A stretch of 10,825 nucleotides of DNA from M55B112 sp040880545 (GTDB taxonomy: Bacteria; Bacteroidota; Bacteroidia; Bacteroidales; GCA-2748055). Of the stretch, positions 1-7,720 are shown one piece after another. The position numbers were made by a program, and so were the translations under genes. Location: contig JBBDIE010000191.1 of NCBI GenBank assembly GCA_040880545.1, positions 1 through 10,825 on the forward strand, read 5' to 3'. Positions within the stretch are counted from its first letter, which is position 1. Each line of letters starts with the position of its first letter. The notes beneath the pieces are model-generated. The model was not told the DNA's origin, did not search any database, and saw nothing but the letters and a program-made list of their open reading frames with translations.

Positions 1-416
1 AGAAGGGTTACCAGTGTATCAAGTCCCTGCTCGAGGAGCAATAGCTTATCTTTATGCAATTCCTGCAATTTTTCCGATAATTGTTCGTGTAGAAGCGAAG
101 GTATTTTGGAAAGGTGTTCCTCGCCGTCTGAGGTAAGGGTAATATTCACCACTCTTTTATCTCCCGATTTTGGGAGCCGGGCCACAAAGCCTTTCTTTTC
201 CAGCCGTTGAATAATGCCACTTGCTGTGCTCGAATTGAGGTTCAGGAATTTCCGGATATCCCCCTGTGTCGCTTGGAAATTGGGCGAATTATGCAAAAAA
301 TGGAGACACAATACCTGGGGTATGCTCACACCGTACTCCTTTTGAATCTTTTTTGATTCCAGGTTAATGGATCTGACAATCTTCCGTACTTTGATGAGTA
401 TCTCTGTAGTATCCAT
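1..416 (-). CDS. MarR-family transcriptional regulator (C-terminus cut by window edge)
   Basis: The reading frame on the minus strand starts at the ATG at 416-414 and stays open for 138 codons to the window edge. Complete MarR proteins usually have about 140-160 residues, so only the C-terminal end is missing. The translation begins MDTTEILIKVRKIVRSIN. A winged helix-turn-helix follows: a helix around YGVSIPQVLCLHFL (28-41), the recognition region with LNSSTASGIIQRLEKKGFV (60-78), and a wing with the typical GDKRVVNITLT (85-95). The rest is a leucine-rich helix that should form the dimer interface. MarR proteins are cytoplasmic dimers that bind palindromic operators and release them on binding a small ligand. 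The gene is divergent from a transporter operon, which suggests, but does not prove, that it controls that operon and itself. The family call is firm; the ligand is unknown. Confidence 0.88.
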   Translation of the reverse strand, partial: MDTTEILIKVRKIVRSINLESKKIQKEYGVSIPQVLCLHFLHNSPNFQATQGDIRKFLNLNSSTASGIIQRLEKKGFVARLPKSGDKRVVNITLTSDGEEHLSKIPSLLHEQLSEKLQELHKDKLLLLEQGLDTLVTL

Positions 417-432
417 TTTTATAATAATTATC

Positions 433-440
433 CAAAGATA
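433..440 (-). promoter_or_regulatory. Bacteroidota-type -7 box for the MarR gene
   Basis: On the minus strand these bases read TATCTTTG, an exact match to the Bacteroidota -7 consensus TAnnTTTG. It lies 16 nt before the ATG at 416, which would give a short leader of about 10 nt. I see no TTTG at the expected -33 distance, so only half of the promoter is supported. Confidence 0.5.
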
Positions 441-442
441 GC

Positions 443-459
443 TGAATTTAAGAAATTCA
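443..459. promoter_or_regulatory. palindrome, candidate MarR operator 1
   Basis: The sequence is TGAATTT-AAG-AAATTCA, with perfect 7-bp arms around a 3-bp centre. It lies directly upstream of the -7 box of the MarR gene, in the spacer of that promoter, where a bound dimer would block RNA polymerase. MarR operators are commonly palindromes of this length. The role is inferred from structure and position. Confidence 0.45.
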
Positions 460-580
460 TTCCTGGTGAACATTTATTTATCAGGTCAGAACATCATTGA
501 AAGTTCATTTGTTATCCTTACTGTTAATAAAATATGCATTGAAAAATGTTTAGAACCGAAACACTTCCGGGGAATTCTGC

Positions 581-588
581 TATATTTA
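581..588 (+). promoter_or_regulatory. weak -7-like box for the symporter operon
   Basis: TATATTTA differs from TAnnTTTG only in the last base. It would place the transcript start near 593-597, immediately before the palindrome at 597-612. No -33 TTTG is found at the right distance, so this is tentative. Confidence 0.25.
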
Positions 589-596
589 AACCCTAA

Positions 597-612
597 TGTT
601 ATTTAAATAACA
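597..612. promoter_or_regulatory. palindrome, candidate MarR operator 2
   Basis: TGTTATTTAAATAACA is a perfect 16-bp palindrome that ends 13 nt before the ATG of the DUF4212 gene. It shares the TG...CA ends and an AT-only core containing TTTAA with the palindrome at 443-459 beside the divergent MarR promoter. Such a site over or just after the transcript start fits a repressor operator. Palindromic AT-rich runs can also occur by chance. Confidence 0.4.
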
Positions 613-625
613 ACCCATAAATCCT

Positions 626-1378
626 ATGAAAGACGCTGAAAACGGCTATCACATTAGCTTTTTTAAACCAACCACCGAACGAGCACGGTTCAACAGGAAC
701 CTCGTGGTGTGGCTGGCATCTGTTTGGTTTATCACCATATTCGGATTCCAGATCGCACTTCGGGTAATGCAAAAACCGACACCGGAACCCTCTTTTACGA
801 TTTTCGAAAATGTATGGGACAACATCAGTAACAGCACTGCTACTGAAGGAGAAATCAGACAATTTGGTTTTTCCGTACTTTCTGTACTGGGAAAAGTTGC
901 CATAACACATGATGAAAGAGTCATACTGTCGGAGGCCATGAGCTGGTCGGTATACAAACTGGTGCCCGACTCGCTTCAACCAGGTGTATACGCCGAAATG
1001 CAAGATTTTGCAGCTCTGAAAGCGGCAATCAGCAATATTTCCGATGAAGAATATATTGAGGCTAAGCAATTCCTGTCCGACAAGTATGGAAACCTGCTGG
1101 GGTTATCACCATACGACCCGCGCAGGATCGTTATCCCCATTGAACTTACGGTTAACAATATCGAATCATTGTCTGATGCGAGTGTACATAGTTTACCTTC
1201 CATCATGGAAAAGTACCTGGTGCATAATCAATCGGTACTTACAGACATAAAATTCCTGGGATTTCCGTTCCATTATTTTTACACAGCGGTCTTCCTGCTG
1301 GTTCTGTTCGTGGGGCTCTGCTGGATCTATTGTGTGCGGTCCGACCGCAGGAACAAGGTGTTGGGAATTGAAGATTAA
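626..1378 (+). CDS. DUF4212-type sodium/solute symporter small subunit with a large inserted domain
   Basis: 250 residues. The two ends match the small subunit of two-component sodium/solute symporters (DUF4212, normally about 80-100 residues with two membrane helices). The N-terminal part has ARFNRNLVVWLASVWFITIFGF (20-41), the basic entry and first helix. The C-terminal part has FLGFPFHYFYTAVFLLVLFV (210-229), the conserved FP turn and second helix, then WIYCVRSDRRNKVLGIED. Between the helices the usual short loop is replaced by about 160 residues (roughly 48-207), which should lie outside the cytoplasm. I recognise no domain in that stretch; it is mixed polar and looks helical. The large symporter subunit starts 31 nt downstream, the normal partner arrangement. 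The small subunit is thought to support function or stability of the large one. The family call is good; the inserted part has no known function. Confidence 0.8.
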   Translation: MKDAENGYHISFFKPTTERARFNRNLVVWLASVWFITIFGFQIALRVMQKPTPEPSFTIFENVWDNISNSTATEGEIRQFGFSVLSVLGKVAITHDERVILSEAMSWSVYKLVPDSLQPGVYAEMQDFAALKAAISNISDEEYIEAKQFLSDKYGNLLGLSPYDPRRIVIPIELTVNNIESLSDASVHSLPSIMEKYLVHNQSVLTDIKFLGFPFHYFYTAVFLLVLFVGLCWIYCVRSDRRNKVLGIED

Positions 1379-1409
1379 CCAGCCTACATTCAAAATTAAA
1401 TATCAACAG

Positions 1410-3080
1410 ATGAAAAAAATATTTCTCCCCCTGGTGATCATGACATTTCCGACAATCACTATGGCTGCTACTGCTTCGACCGAACTGGAGGGGAATTTCC
1501 AGGTTGGACCCGCAATCATTCTTTTATTTATTCTTGCACTGTTTGTCCTGGTGGGAATCGTCTTCAGGGCCAAAAACACCAATGATTATTATGCAGCGGG
1601 CCGGGGCATCTCCAAAGTGGGATCGGGCATGGCCATTGCATCCAACTGGATGAGTGCAGCCTCCTTCCTCGGCATGGCAGCATTGATGTATGGGTCTGGT
1701 TACCACGGCCTTGCATATGTTGTAGGATGGACCGGTGGATATGTGTTATTACTGATCCTGATGGCAGGACAGATAAGAAAGTATGGAAAATATACAGCTG
1801 CCGACTTTATAGGTGACCGATATTACTCCCAATCATTGCGGGCCGTTGGCGCCATTATCGCCATTTTCATTTCCATCGCTTATTGTGTGGGACAGTTTGG
1901 CGGCATCGGGCTCATGTTTAAATGGATACTGGGAATTGAATATACCCTGGCGGTGATCATCGGGGGAACTGTTGTACTGGCATACACATTGATATCGGGG
2001 ATGTTGGGTGTAACCAAAAATATGCAGATCCAGTATGTAATCATCATTGTCTCTTTTTTGGTGCCGTTGTTTATTCTGAATTTTAAATTCGATTATTTCT
2101 GGCTATTGCCTCAGATTGGTTACGGATCAGTGGTTTCTGATGCTGTTACAGGAATTCCGCTGGCTGAAACGGGACAGTTGCTGAACTCCCTGGGACATGA
2201 ATTTGCCATGGTCCCCGCACCGGAATTTGCCATGCCGTGGGATCCTGCCACAGGTCAGTCATTTTACCAGTGGATTGCCATCGCCTTTTCCCTGATGGTT
2301 GGTACGGCCGGTCTTCCCCATGTGATCCAACGGTTTTACGTGGTGCCAAAGGCCAGCGATGCACGTTGGTCGGTTGTATGGGGACTATTCTTCATTTCCA
2401 TACTATACTGGAGTGCACCTGCCTATGCAGCATTTGGAAAGATTCTCTCCGCCAATCCTGAAGTGGGCCAACTGGCGAAGGATGCCATTGTGGTCTATAC
2501 GGCACAACTTGGGAATGTTCACCCGCTGATCGTAGGCCTGCTTGCTGCGGGCGGTGTATCCGCTGCTTTTTCAACGGTTTCCGGACTTTTGGTGGCCGGT
2601 TCTTCTGCTTTCGCACACGACTTGTACGTGAAGGTGATCAATCCTGATGCGAAGCCAAAGAATCAGCTCATCGCGGCCAGGCTGGGAACAATCCTGATGG
2701 CCATAATCGTTACAGTGATCGCCCTGGCCAAACTGGCGTTGATCGCTGAATTGGTTGCCGTAGCATTCTCATTGGCAGGATGCACCATCTTCCCTCTGTT
2801 TCTGCTGGGTATATGGTGGAGTGGATCCAACAGGCAGGGAGCCATCGCCGGTCTCATTGCAGGTGGAACCGTTTCTGTAATCGCGTTAACCTATTTTATT
2901 GCCGGCAAGATGGGCGCCACCCTGCCGGCCCATGAGTTTATCAGTTACTGGCTGGGCGCATGGTATTTTGCCATATTTGGCGCACCCCTGGCTATTATCA
3001 CCAATATTGTGGTATCCAGGTTTACGAAAGAAACACCTATTGAGATTCGTAAATTCCTGATAGAAAACGTACATTCTTAA
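1410..3080 (+). CDS. sodium/solute symporter large subunit, ActP-like (SSS family)
   Basis: 556 residues from the ATG at 1410. An in-frame ATG at 1332 lies inside the upstream gene and adds a sequence with no family similarity, so it is not used. The N-terminus has a hydrophobic, signal-like segment (1-20, MKKIF...TMAA) as in acetate permease ActP. Then come SSS hallmarks: NDYYAAGR (58-65), the NWMSAASFLGMAALMYGSGY stretch (79-98), the GKYTAADF loop (126-133), GTAGLPHVIQRFY (298-310), and the helix GGVSAAFSTVSGLLVAGSSA (381-400), whose S388/T389 are plausible Na2-site residues. About 13 membrane helices are expected. With the adjacent DUF4212 subunit this is the VC_2705-type two-subunit symporter, importing a small monocarboxylate such as acetate with Na+. 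The substrate is inferred from ActP similarity only. Its stop codon overlaps the next start. Confidence 0.9.
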   Translation: MKKIFLPLVIMTFPTITMAATASTELEGNFQVGPAIILLFILALFVLVGIVFRAKNTNDYYAAGRGISKVGSGMAIASNWMSAASFLGMAALMYGSGYHGLAYVVGWTGGYVLLLILMAGQIRKYGKYTAADFIGDRYYSQSLRAVGAIIAIFISIAYCVGQFGGIGLMFKWILGIEYTLAVIIGGTVVLAYTLISGMLGVTKNMQIQYVIIIVSFLVPLFILNFKFDYFWLLPQIGYGSVVSDAVTGIPLAETGQLLNSLGHEFAMVPAPEFAMPWDPATGQSFYQWIAIAFSLMVGTAGLPHVIQRFYVVPKASDARWSVVWGLFFISILYWSAPAYAAFGKILSANPEVGQLAKDAIVVYTAQLGNVHPLIVGLLAAGGVSAAFSTVSGLLVAGSSAFAHDLYVKVINPDAKPKNQLIAARLGTILMAIIVTVIALAKLALIAELVAVAFSLAGCTIFPLFLLGIWWSGSNRQGAIAGLIAGGTVSVIALTYFIAGKMGATLPAHEFISYWLGAWYFAIFGAPLAIITNIVVSRFTKETPIEIRKFLIENVHS

Positions 3081-3835
3081 TGATCAGGATCGATAAATCC
3101 AAAAGAATACTGCTGGTCATCATGGGTGTTCTTACTGTTGTGGCCATTGTAGTGGCCCAAAGGTATTACGGTGATAAAAATTCATCCGTGGATCCCAGGA
3201 TCGTGCCTGCCCGTAAACTCTATGAGAAGTACAACGGGTTTGCCATGGAAAACCAACCGGATTCCATATTTCACCTGATGGATACCATAGAGTCCATCTA
3301 CAGTTCGGTTGAACATTATGCCACCTCATTCGAAGTTGGTGTATTATACAATAACAGGGCAGCAGCCTGGCTGACCATGGGGCTTTTCGGGGATTTTTAC
3401 GACACAGAGGCACGCGACTCCCTGGTTGCCCTGGCCGACAGTGCTGTACGGGAGAGCATTACTATTTATGAAAATTGGAATGATCTTTATGGAGAGATCA
3501 GCGACGGGCAGGAGGAAAATTTTATCGAGGAATCGTTCCTGCAAGGTCTGGAAAGTTACCCGGAAGACTACCAGGATCAGTTCATTCAATCGCGTATTCA
3601 GGAAATTACAGAGGCTCAACAGGAGATCGACAGACGTATATCGGTAAGTTACACCAACCTGGGAATGGTACACCGTTACCGGGAAAACTATGACTCTGCG
3701 GCCATTTGTTACCAGTATGCACTGGAGCTGTGGGACAGGAACCTGACCGCGGAGAATAACCTGAACATTCTCCTGGGCAGGCCCTTGAAAAAACGAAATT
3801 TTATCCAGCGGATGTTTCCGCCGGACAGATTATAA
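3080..3835 (+). CDS. membrane-anchored TPR protein of the symporter operon
   Basis: 251 residues. The ATG shares one base with the TAA of the symporter gene (TAATG), which indicates translational coupling. Residues 9-27 form a single hydrophobic helix after a short basic start (MIRIDKSKR), so the protein is probably anchored in the inner membrane with the remainder in the periplasm. The C-terminal part has a clear tetratricopeptide repeat, SYTNLGMVHRYRENYDSAAICYQYALELWD (about 190-219). Helical segments around 40-130 (with YNNRAAAWLTMGLFGDFYD near 90-108) look like more degenerate repeats. TPRs bind protein partners, so a scaffold between the symporter and the outer-membrane protein encoded next is possible. 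That role is inferred from gene order alone. No enzymatic motif is seen. Confidence 0.7.
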   Translation: MIRIDKSKRILLVIMGVLTVVAIVVAQRYYGDKNSSVDPRIVPARKLYEKYNGFAMENQPDSIFHLMDTIESIYSSVEHYATSFEVGVLYNNRAAAWLTMGLFGDFYDTEARDSLVALADSAVRESITIYENWNDLYGEISDGQEENFIEESFLQGLESYPEDYQDQFIQSRIQEITEAQQEIDRRISVSYTNLGMVHRYRENYDSAAICYQYALELWDRNLTAENNLNILLGRPLKKRNFIQRMFPPDRL

Positions 3836-3853
3836 ACGTAAAATTACCCCAAC

Positions 3854-5143
3854 ATGAAACGTTTTACTTGTATCCTGTTATTCACAGGAATCATAGCCGG
3901 TACTGTGGTGACGGCACAGGAAAAAGAACAGAACTTCGGGATCAAATTCACAGGATTCGTAAAAAATGATTTTTTCTGGGATTCACGACAAACAACTTGT
4001 GCCAGGGAGGGACATTTTCTCCTCTGGCCGGCCCCGGAGATATTGGACATCCATGGCGTGGACATTAACAACAAACCCAATTTCAACTTCCTTGCCATTC
4101 AGTCCCGTCTGTCCATTGCCATAACGGGTCCCGAAGCGTTCGGAGCGAAAACTTCCGGACTGATCGAGGGAGACTTTTTTGCCCAGAGTGAGGACAATAT
4201 CAACCTGTTAAGGATGAGGCACGCCTTTGTAAAATTCAACTGGACCAACACGGAATTGTTAACGGGACAATACTGGAACCCACTATTTGTAACAGACTGC
4301 TTCCCGGGTACCGTCTCCTTCAATACCGGAACCCCCCTGCAATCATTTGCCAGGAACCCACAGATAAGATTGACTCAATCATTCGGACCTGTAAAACTTA
4401 TGGCCGCAGCACTTTCACAGCGTGACTATGCATCCCGAGGCCCGGCTCCCTACGACAATACAACCACGATCGGAAGCACCAGTTTCCTAAGAAATTCAGC
4501 TATGCCTGATATGCACCTGCAGGTTCACTACCATACCGATGCCGGTGAATCGGGTGTTTCGCTTGTAGCAGGAGCAGGGATCGCTTATAAAGTGCTGGTT
4601 CCAAGACTATCTTCCACCCAATTTATGATGACGCACCAGGTGAAGGAGAAGGTAAGCGGGCTCACAGCCATCGCTTTTACCAAAATTACAACTGTCCCAA
4701 TCACCTTCAAACTGCAGAGCCGTTATGGTGAAAATATCGATGATGTATTGTCGGTAAGCGGGTTTGCCGTGAAAAACGTGGAGGATATGGTTACGGGGCG
4801 CCGTTCCTATACACCCCTGCAAAATCTGACATTCTGGGGGGAGATTCATACCAATGGTACAAAAGTTCAGGCGGGTATCATGGGAGGTTACCTGAAAAAT
4901 CTGGGTACCAAAGATCCGATGTCTGATCCCGGCAACCAGGTATATGGCCTTGCCACCAATATTTCATCCCTCTACAGAATTTCACCGCGTGTGATCTTCA
5001 CATCCAATAAAACCAAGCTGGCGGTGGAAATTGAGTATACGGCCGCTGCTTACGGAAGCGATTACGACGTAAATTACATTCCTCAAACAGTAGTTCCGGT
5101 GGCCAACGTAAGGGGGCTGATGAGTGTGATCCATTCCTTTTAA
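3854..5143 (+). CDS. outer-membrane beta-barrel protein, porin-like
   Basis: 429 residues. It has a signal peptide (MKRFTCILLFTGIIAGTVVTA, probable cut before Q22 as is common in Bacteroidota). Amphipathic strands follow, beginning with FGIKFTGFVKNDFFWDSRQT (28-47), and later LLRMRHAFVKFNW (118-130) with ELLTGQYWNP (134-143). The chain ends in MSVIHSF, and a terminal Phe is the usual signal for outer-membrane barrel assembly. Alternating hydrophobic/polar strands with glycine and aromatic residues fill the whole length, as in porins of 16-18 strands. The gene starts 18 nt after the TPR gene and closes the operon. It would let the symporter substrate cross the outer membrane. I do not recognise a specific named family, and substrate selectivity cannot be read from the sequence. 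Confidence 0.72.
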   Translation: MKRFTCILLFTGIIAGTVVTAQEKEQNFGIKFTGFVKNDFFWDSRQTTCAREGHFLLWPAPEILDIHGVDINNKPNFNFLAIQSRLSIAITGPEAFGAKTSGLIEGDFFAQSEDNINLLRMRHAFVKFNWTNTELLTGQYWNPLFVTDCFPGTVSFNTGTPLQSFARNPQIRLTQSFGPVKLMAAALSQRDYASRGPAPYDNTTTIGSTSFLRNSAMPDMHLQVHYHTDAGESGVSLVAGAGIAYKVLVPRLSSTQFMMTHQVKEKVSGLTAIAFTKITTVPITFKLQSRYGENIDDVLSVSGFAVKNVEDMVTGRRSYTPLQNLTFWGEIHTNGTKVQAGIMGGYLKNLGTKDPMSDPGNQVYGLATNISSLYRISPRVIFTSNKTKLAVEIEYTAAAYGSDYDVNYIPQTVVPVANVRGLMSVIHSF

Positions 5144-5348
5144 GTCGCCGTACCAGTATATTATAGGATCCTGCGGACACTGAAGCAGGGACCGTTTCGA
5201 AATACAAAATGGAATACAGGTCATACGACTATACGTTGCCGGGCCTCCCTGTTTTCTTCCTGTTCGCTGCAAAACAGCCCCATACACCCCTTCGAAAATA
5301 TTCGAAATTTTTAATACATTTACCTGCTATCCAACCAACCCATTTGCC
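5144..5348. other. intergenic region between porin-like gene and GH74 gene
   Basis: No gene is visible in this stretch. A weak stem CCTGC/GCAGG (about 5170-5189) follows the porin-like gene but lacks a T run, so it is not a convincing terminator. TTCGAA occurs at 5196-5201, 5291-5296 and 5301-5306. The last two form TTCGAA-AATA-TTCGAA immediately upstream of TACATTTA (5315-5322), a one-mismatch -7-like box 26 nt before the GH74 ATG. This is the likely GH74 promoter region, but no -33 element is seen. Confidence 0.35.
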
Positions 5349-7625
5349 ATGAAAAATCTGTTTTACCTCCCGGTCTTTCTGCTAATGATCGCTCTGTTTT
5401 CCTGCACAACCAAACAAGCCCCTACCCCGGAAGCATCTCCATACACCTGGAAAAACGTGACCACCGTGGGTGGAGGATTCGTACCTGGCATCATCTTTCA
5501 TCCAACCGAACCCGCTGTCCGCTTCTGCCGTACAGATATGGGTGGCGCCTACAGGTGGAACGGTGATGATAGCAGGTGGGAGCCTTTACTTGACTGGCTG
5601 TCGTACAATGAGATGAACCTGATGGGCGTGGAGAGCATTGCGTTGGATCCTTCGGATCCGGACAGGGTATACCTGGCATGTGGGACCTATACGAACCCCA
5701 ACGTACCTGACGGTGCCATCCTGTGGTCCGAAGACCGGGGCGAAACATTCCACCGGACCGATCTGCCTTTCAAGATGGGTGGCAATGAGAATGGACGGGG
5801 AAATGGGGAGCGGATGATGGTGGATCCCAACAATCCAGATATCCTTTACCTGGGCACACGCAAAAACGGCCTCTGGAGAAGCACCGACCGTGCAAAAAAC
5901 TGGTCGCAGGTATCTTCATTACCCGATGTTAAAGAAACTCCACCGGAAGTTCCCGAAGGAGAAAACAGGTGGAGGGCAATGCAGCATATGGGAAGCGGAA
6001 TTGTATTTGTACTGTTTGATCCTGAATCAGGGAACCAAGGCAAAAGCCAGGTAATCTATGCAGGGGTATCGCTGAGTGGACGGGACAATCTGTTTGTAAG
6101 CAGGGATGGCGGCACCACATGGCAACCCGTGCCAGGACATCCCCGGGATTACAGAATAACGCATGGAATTATGGCATCCAATGGCAATCTTTTCGTAACC
6201 TATGGCGATAATCCGGGTCCGGCCACCATGCGTAACGGGGCCGTCTGGAAACTCAATACAGGAACAGGTGTGTGGACGGATATTACCCCGGACAGGCCCG
6301 ACCCGGAAGAAAACCGAGAGTTCGGGTACGCAGCTGTATCAGTGGATGCCTCAAATCCCGAATTTTTGGTGGTTACCACTTATCACAGGTACAGTGCCGG
6401 GGGCGAGGAAATATTCAGGAGCCTCGACGGGGGTGGAACCTGGAATCCCGTATTTGCAGGAGGGGTGGAATTCGATTATTCAAAAGCGCCTTACATCCGC
6501 CATACAGGAGTTCACTGGATGTTCGATATTGAAATCGACCCGCTGGATCCCGATCATGCCTTGTTCACCACCGGTTACGGTGGCCATGAAACATTCAATT
6601 TAACAGCTTCCGACAGGGGAGAAACAGTTGTATGGCACATCATGAGTACCAGCATTGAGGAGACCGTACCCCTGGAATTGTTAAGTCCGCCATCGGGTGG
6701 GCAGGTGATCACCGCCATCGGGGATTATTGTGGATTTATGCATGAGGATCTTGACCGGCCAGTACCCGGAGGATGTTTTGAAAATCCACATTTTGGAAAT
6801 ACCAATGGAATTGCCTGTGCAGAATTAAAGCCTGAGATATTGGTGAGGGTGGGAATTGAAGCGGCCAATCCTCCGGACCAGAACATCGGTTTTTCCCTTG
6901 ATGGAGGCAAAAGCTGGCAACCTACGGCCACCATGCCTGAACCGGAATCACGGCACGGTCACATTGCCGTGTGCGCCGACGGCTCTTCCTGGATATGGAC
7001 TCCACAGCGCAGTCCTGTCTTTGTAACAACGGACCAGGGTACTACCTGGACCAAAGCGGAGGGGGTACCTGCAGATCTTCGTGTCATCGCCGACAAAGTG
7101 GATCCCTCCATCTTTTATTCGTTGGATCTGTTCAATGGGAAATTGTATACAAGCAGTGATGGTGGTTTACATTTTACAGGACAGTCCCTGGAACTCACCA
7201 ACGGGATACCGGAAAACCGGAGTGGACGCGGTGACGGACGGGGCGGACAGGATCGTCTTTATGCCACACCAGGCAAGAAAGGTGACCTCTGGCTGGCTGC
7301 ATTCGACGGGCTGTATCACTCTCCAAACAGCGGAATAGATTTTTCACTGAAGAGCGGTGTGGAAGAAATCCATGCCTTTGGATTTGGCAGGGAAGCACCG
7401 GGAAGTGATGACCCTGCCCTGTACCTTGTGGGCAATGTGGGTGGGACAAGGGGGTTCTTCAGATCCGACGATTTTGCCAATAGTTGGGTACGCATTAATG
7501 ATGATGCACATGAGTACGGACTAGTCATGCACATCACGGGGGACCCTAAAAAATATGGCCGGGTTTATGTGGGCACCCATGGCAGGGGCACCATTTACGG
7601 CGATCCGGTTGAAGCAGATAACTGA
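5349..7625 (+). CDS. glycoside hydrolase family 74 lipoprotein (xyloglucanase type)
   Basis: 758 residues. The N-terminus is a lipoprotein signal with lipobox LFSC (Cys19). The mature part matches GH74, two seven-bladed beta-propellers that cleave the glucan backbone of xyloglucan. RTDMGGAYRW (61-70) carries the expected catalytic base D63. ITAIGDYCGFMHEDLD (454-469) holds D459, at about the right spacing for the catalytic acid by comparison with known GH74 enzymes. Asp-box turns of the SxDxGxTW type are frequent: 127-134, 178-185, 251-258, 358-365, 516-523, 560-567, 602-609 and 706-713. No carbohydrate-binding or sorting domain follows; the chain ends after THGRGTIYGDPVEADN. There is no acidic stretch after Cys19, so a surface-export signal of the Bacteroides kind is not obvious. 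No SusC/SusD or other glycosidase lies beside it. Family call is strong; endo versus exo mode and exact substrate are open. Confidence 0.87.
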   Translation: MKNLFYLPVFLLMIALFSCTTKQAPTPEASPYTWKNVTTVGGGFVPGIIFHPTEPAVRFCRTDMGGAYRWNGDDSRWEPLLDWLSYNEMNLMGVESIALDPSDPDRVYLACGTYTNPNVPDGAILWSEDRGETFHRTDLPFKMGGNENGRGNGERMMVDPNNPDILYLGTRKNGLWRSTDRAKNWSQVSSLPDVKETPPEVPEGENRWRAMQHMGSGIVFVLFDPESGNQGKSQVIYAGVSLSGRDNLFVSRDGGTTWQPVPGHPRDYRITHGIMASNGNLFVTYGDNPGPATMRNGAVWKLNTGTGVWTDITPDRPDPEENREFGYAAVSVDASNPEFLVVTTYHRYSAGGEEIFRSLDGGGTWNPVFAGGVEFDYSKAPYIRHTGVHWMFDIEIDPLDPDHALFTTGYGGHETFNLTASDRGETVVWHIMSTSIEETVPLELLSPPSGGQVITAIGDYCGFMHEDLDRPVPGGCFENPHFGNTNGIACAELKPEILVRVGIEAANPPDQNIGFSLDGGKSWQPTATMPEPESRHGHIAVCADGSSWIWTPQRSPVFVTTDQGTTWTKAEGVPADLRVIADKVDPSIFYSLDLFNGKLYTSSDGGLHFTGQSLELTNGIPENRSGRGDGRGGQDRLYATPGKKGDLWLAAFDGLYHSPNSGIDFSLKSGVEEIHAFGFGREAPGSDDPALYLVGNVGGTRGFFRSDDFANSWVRINDDAHEYGLVMHITGDPKKYGRVYVGTHGRGTIYGDPVEADN

Positions 7626-7720
7626 ACCATTAGTGGATCTAATAATCCAGCAGAAGTTTTATCTGTTTTTTACCGACACTACACACTTTATAGACAGCCA
7701 CTCCACTTGATAGACAGACA
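7626..7720. repeat. convergent intergenic gap with a tandem imperfect repeat
   Basis: GH74 and the helicase gene converge here. Two 16-bp units, TTTATAGACAGCCACT (7687-7702) and TTGATAGACAGACACT (7707-7722), differ at two positions and are spaced 20 bp apart. A weak stem TGGAT/ATCCA (about 7633-7648) is followed by T-rich sequence (TTTT, then a run of six T), so it might end GH74 transcription. No strong intrinsic terminator is present. Confidence 0.35.

Noticed and set aside
599..1069. 156-codon minus-strand frame opposite the DUF4212 gene
   Set aside because: The plus-strand frame has matching membrane helices and operon context; the opposite frame has no recognisable features.
1332..1409. 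Upstream in-frame start for the symporter large subunit
   Set aside because: It overlaps the end of the DUF4212 gene, and its 26 residues lack family similarity; MKKIF at 1410 starts a normal signal-like segment.
5164..5195. CCTGC/GCAGG stem after the porin-like gene as terminator
   Set aside because: The stem is only 5 bp with a 10-nt loop and no T tract.
6202..6603. 133-codon frame in another phase inside the GH74 gene
   Set aside because: GH74 coding with Asp-box motifs runs continuously through this region in its own frame.
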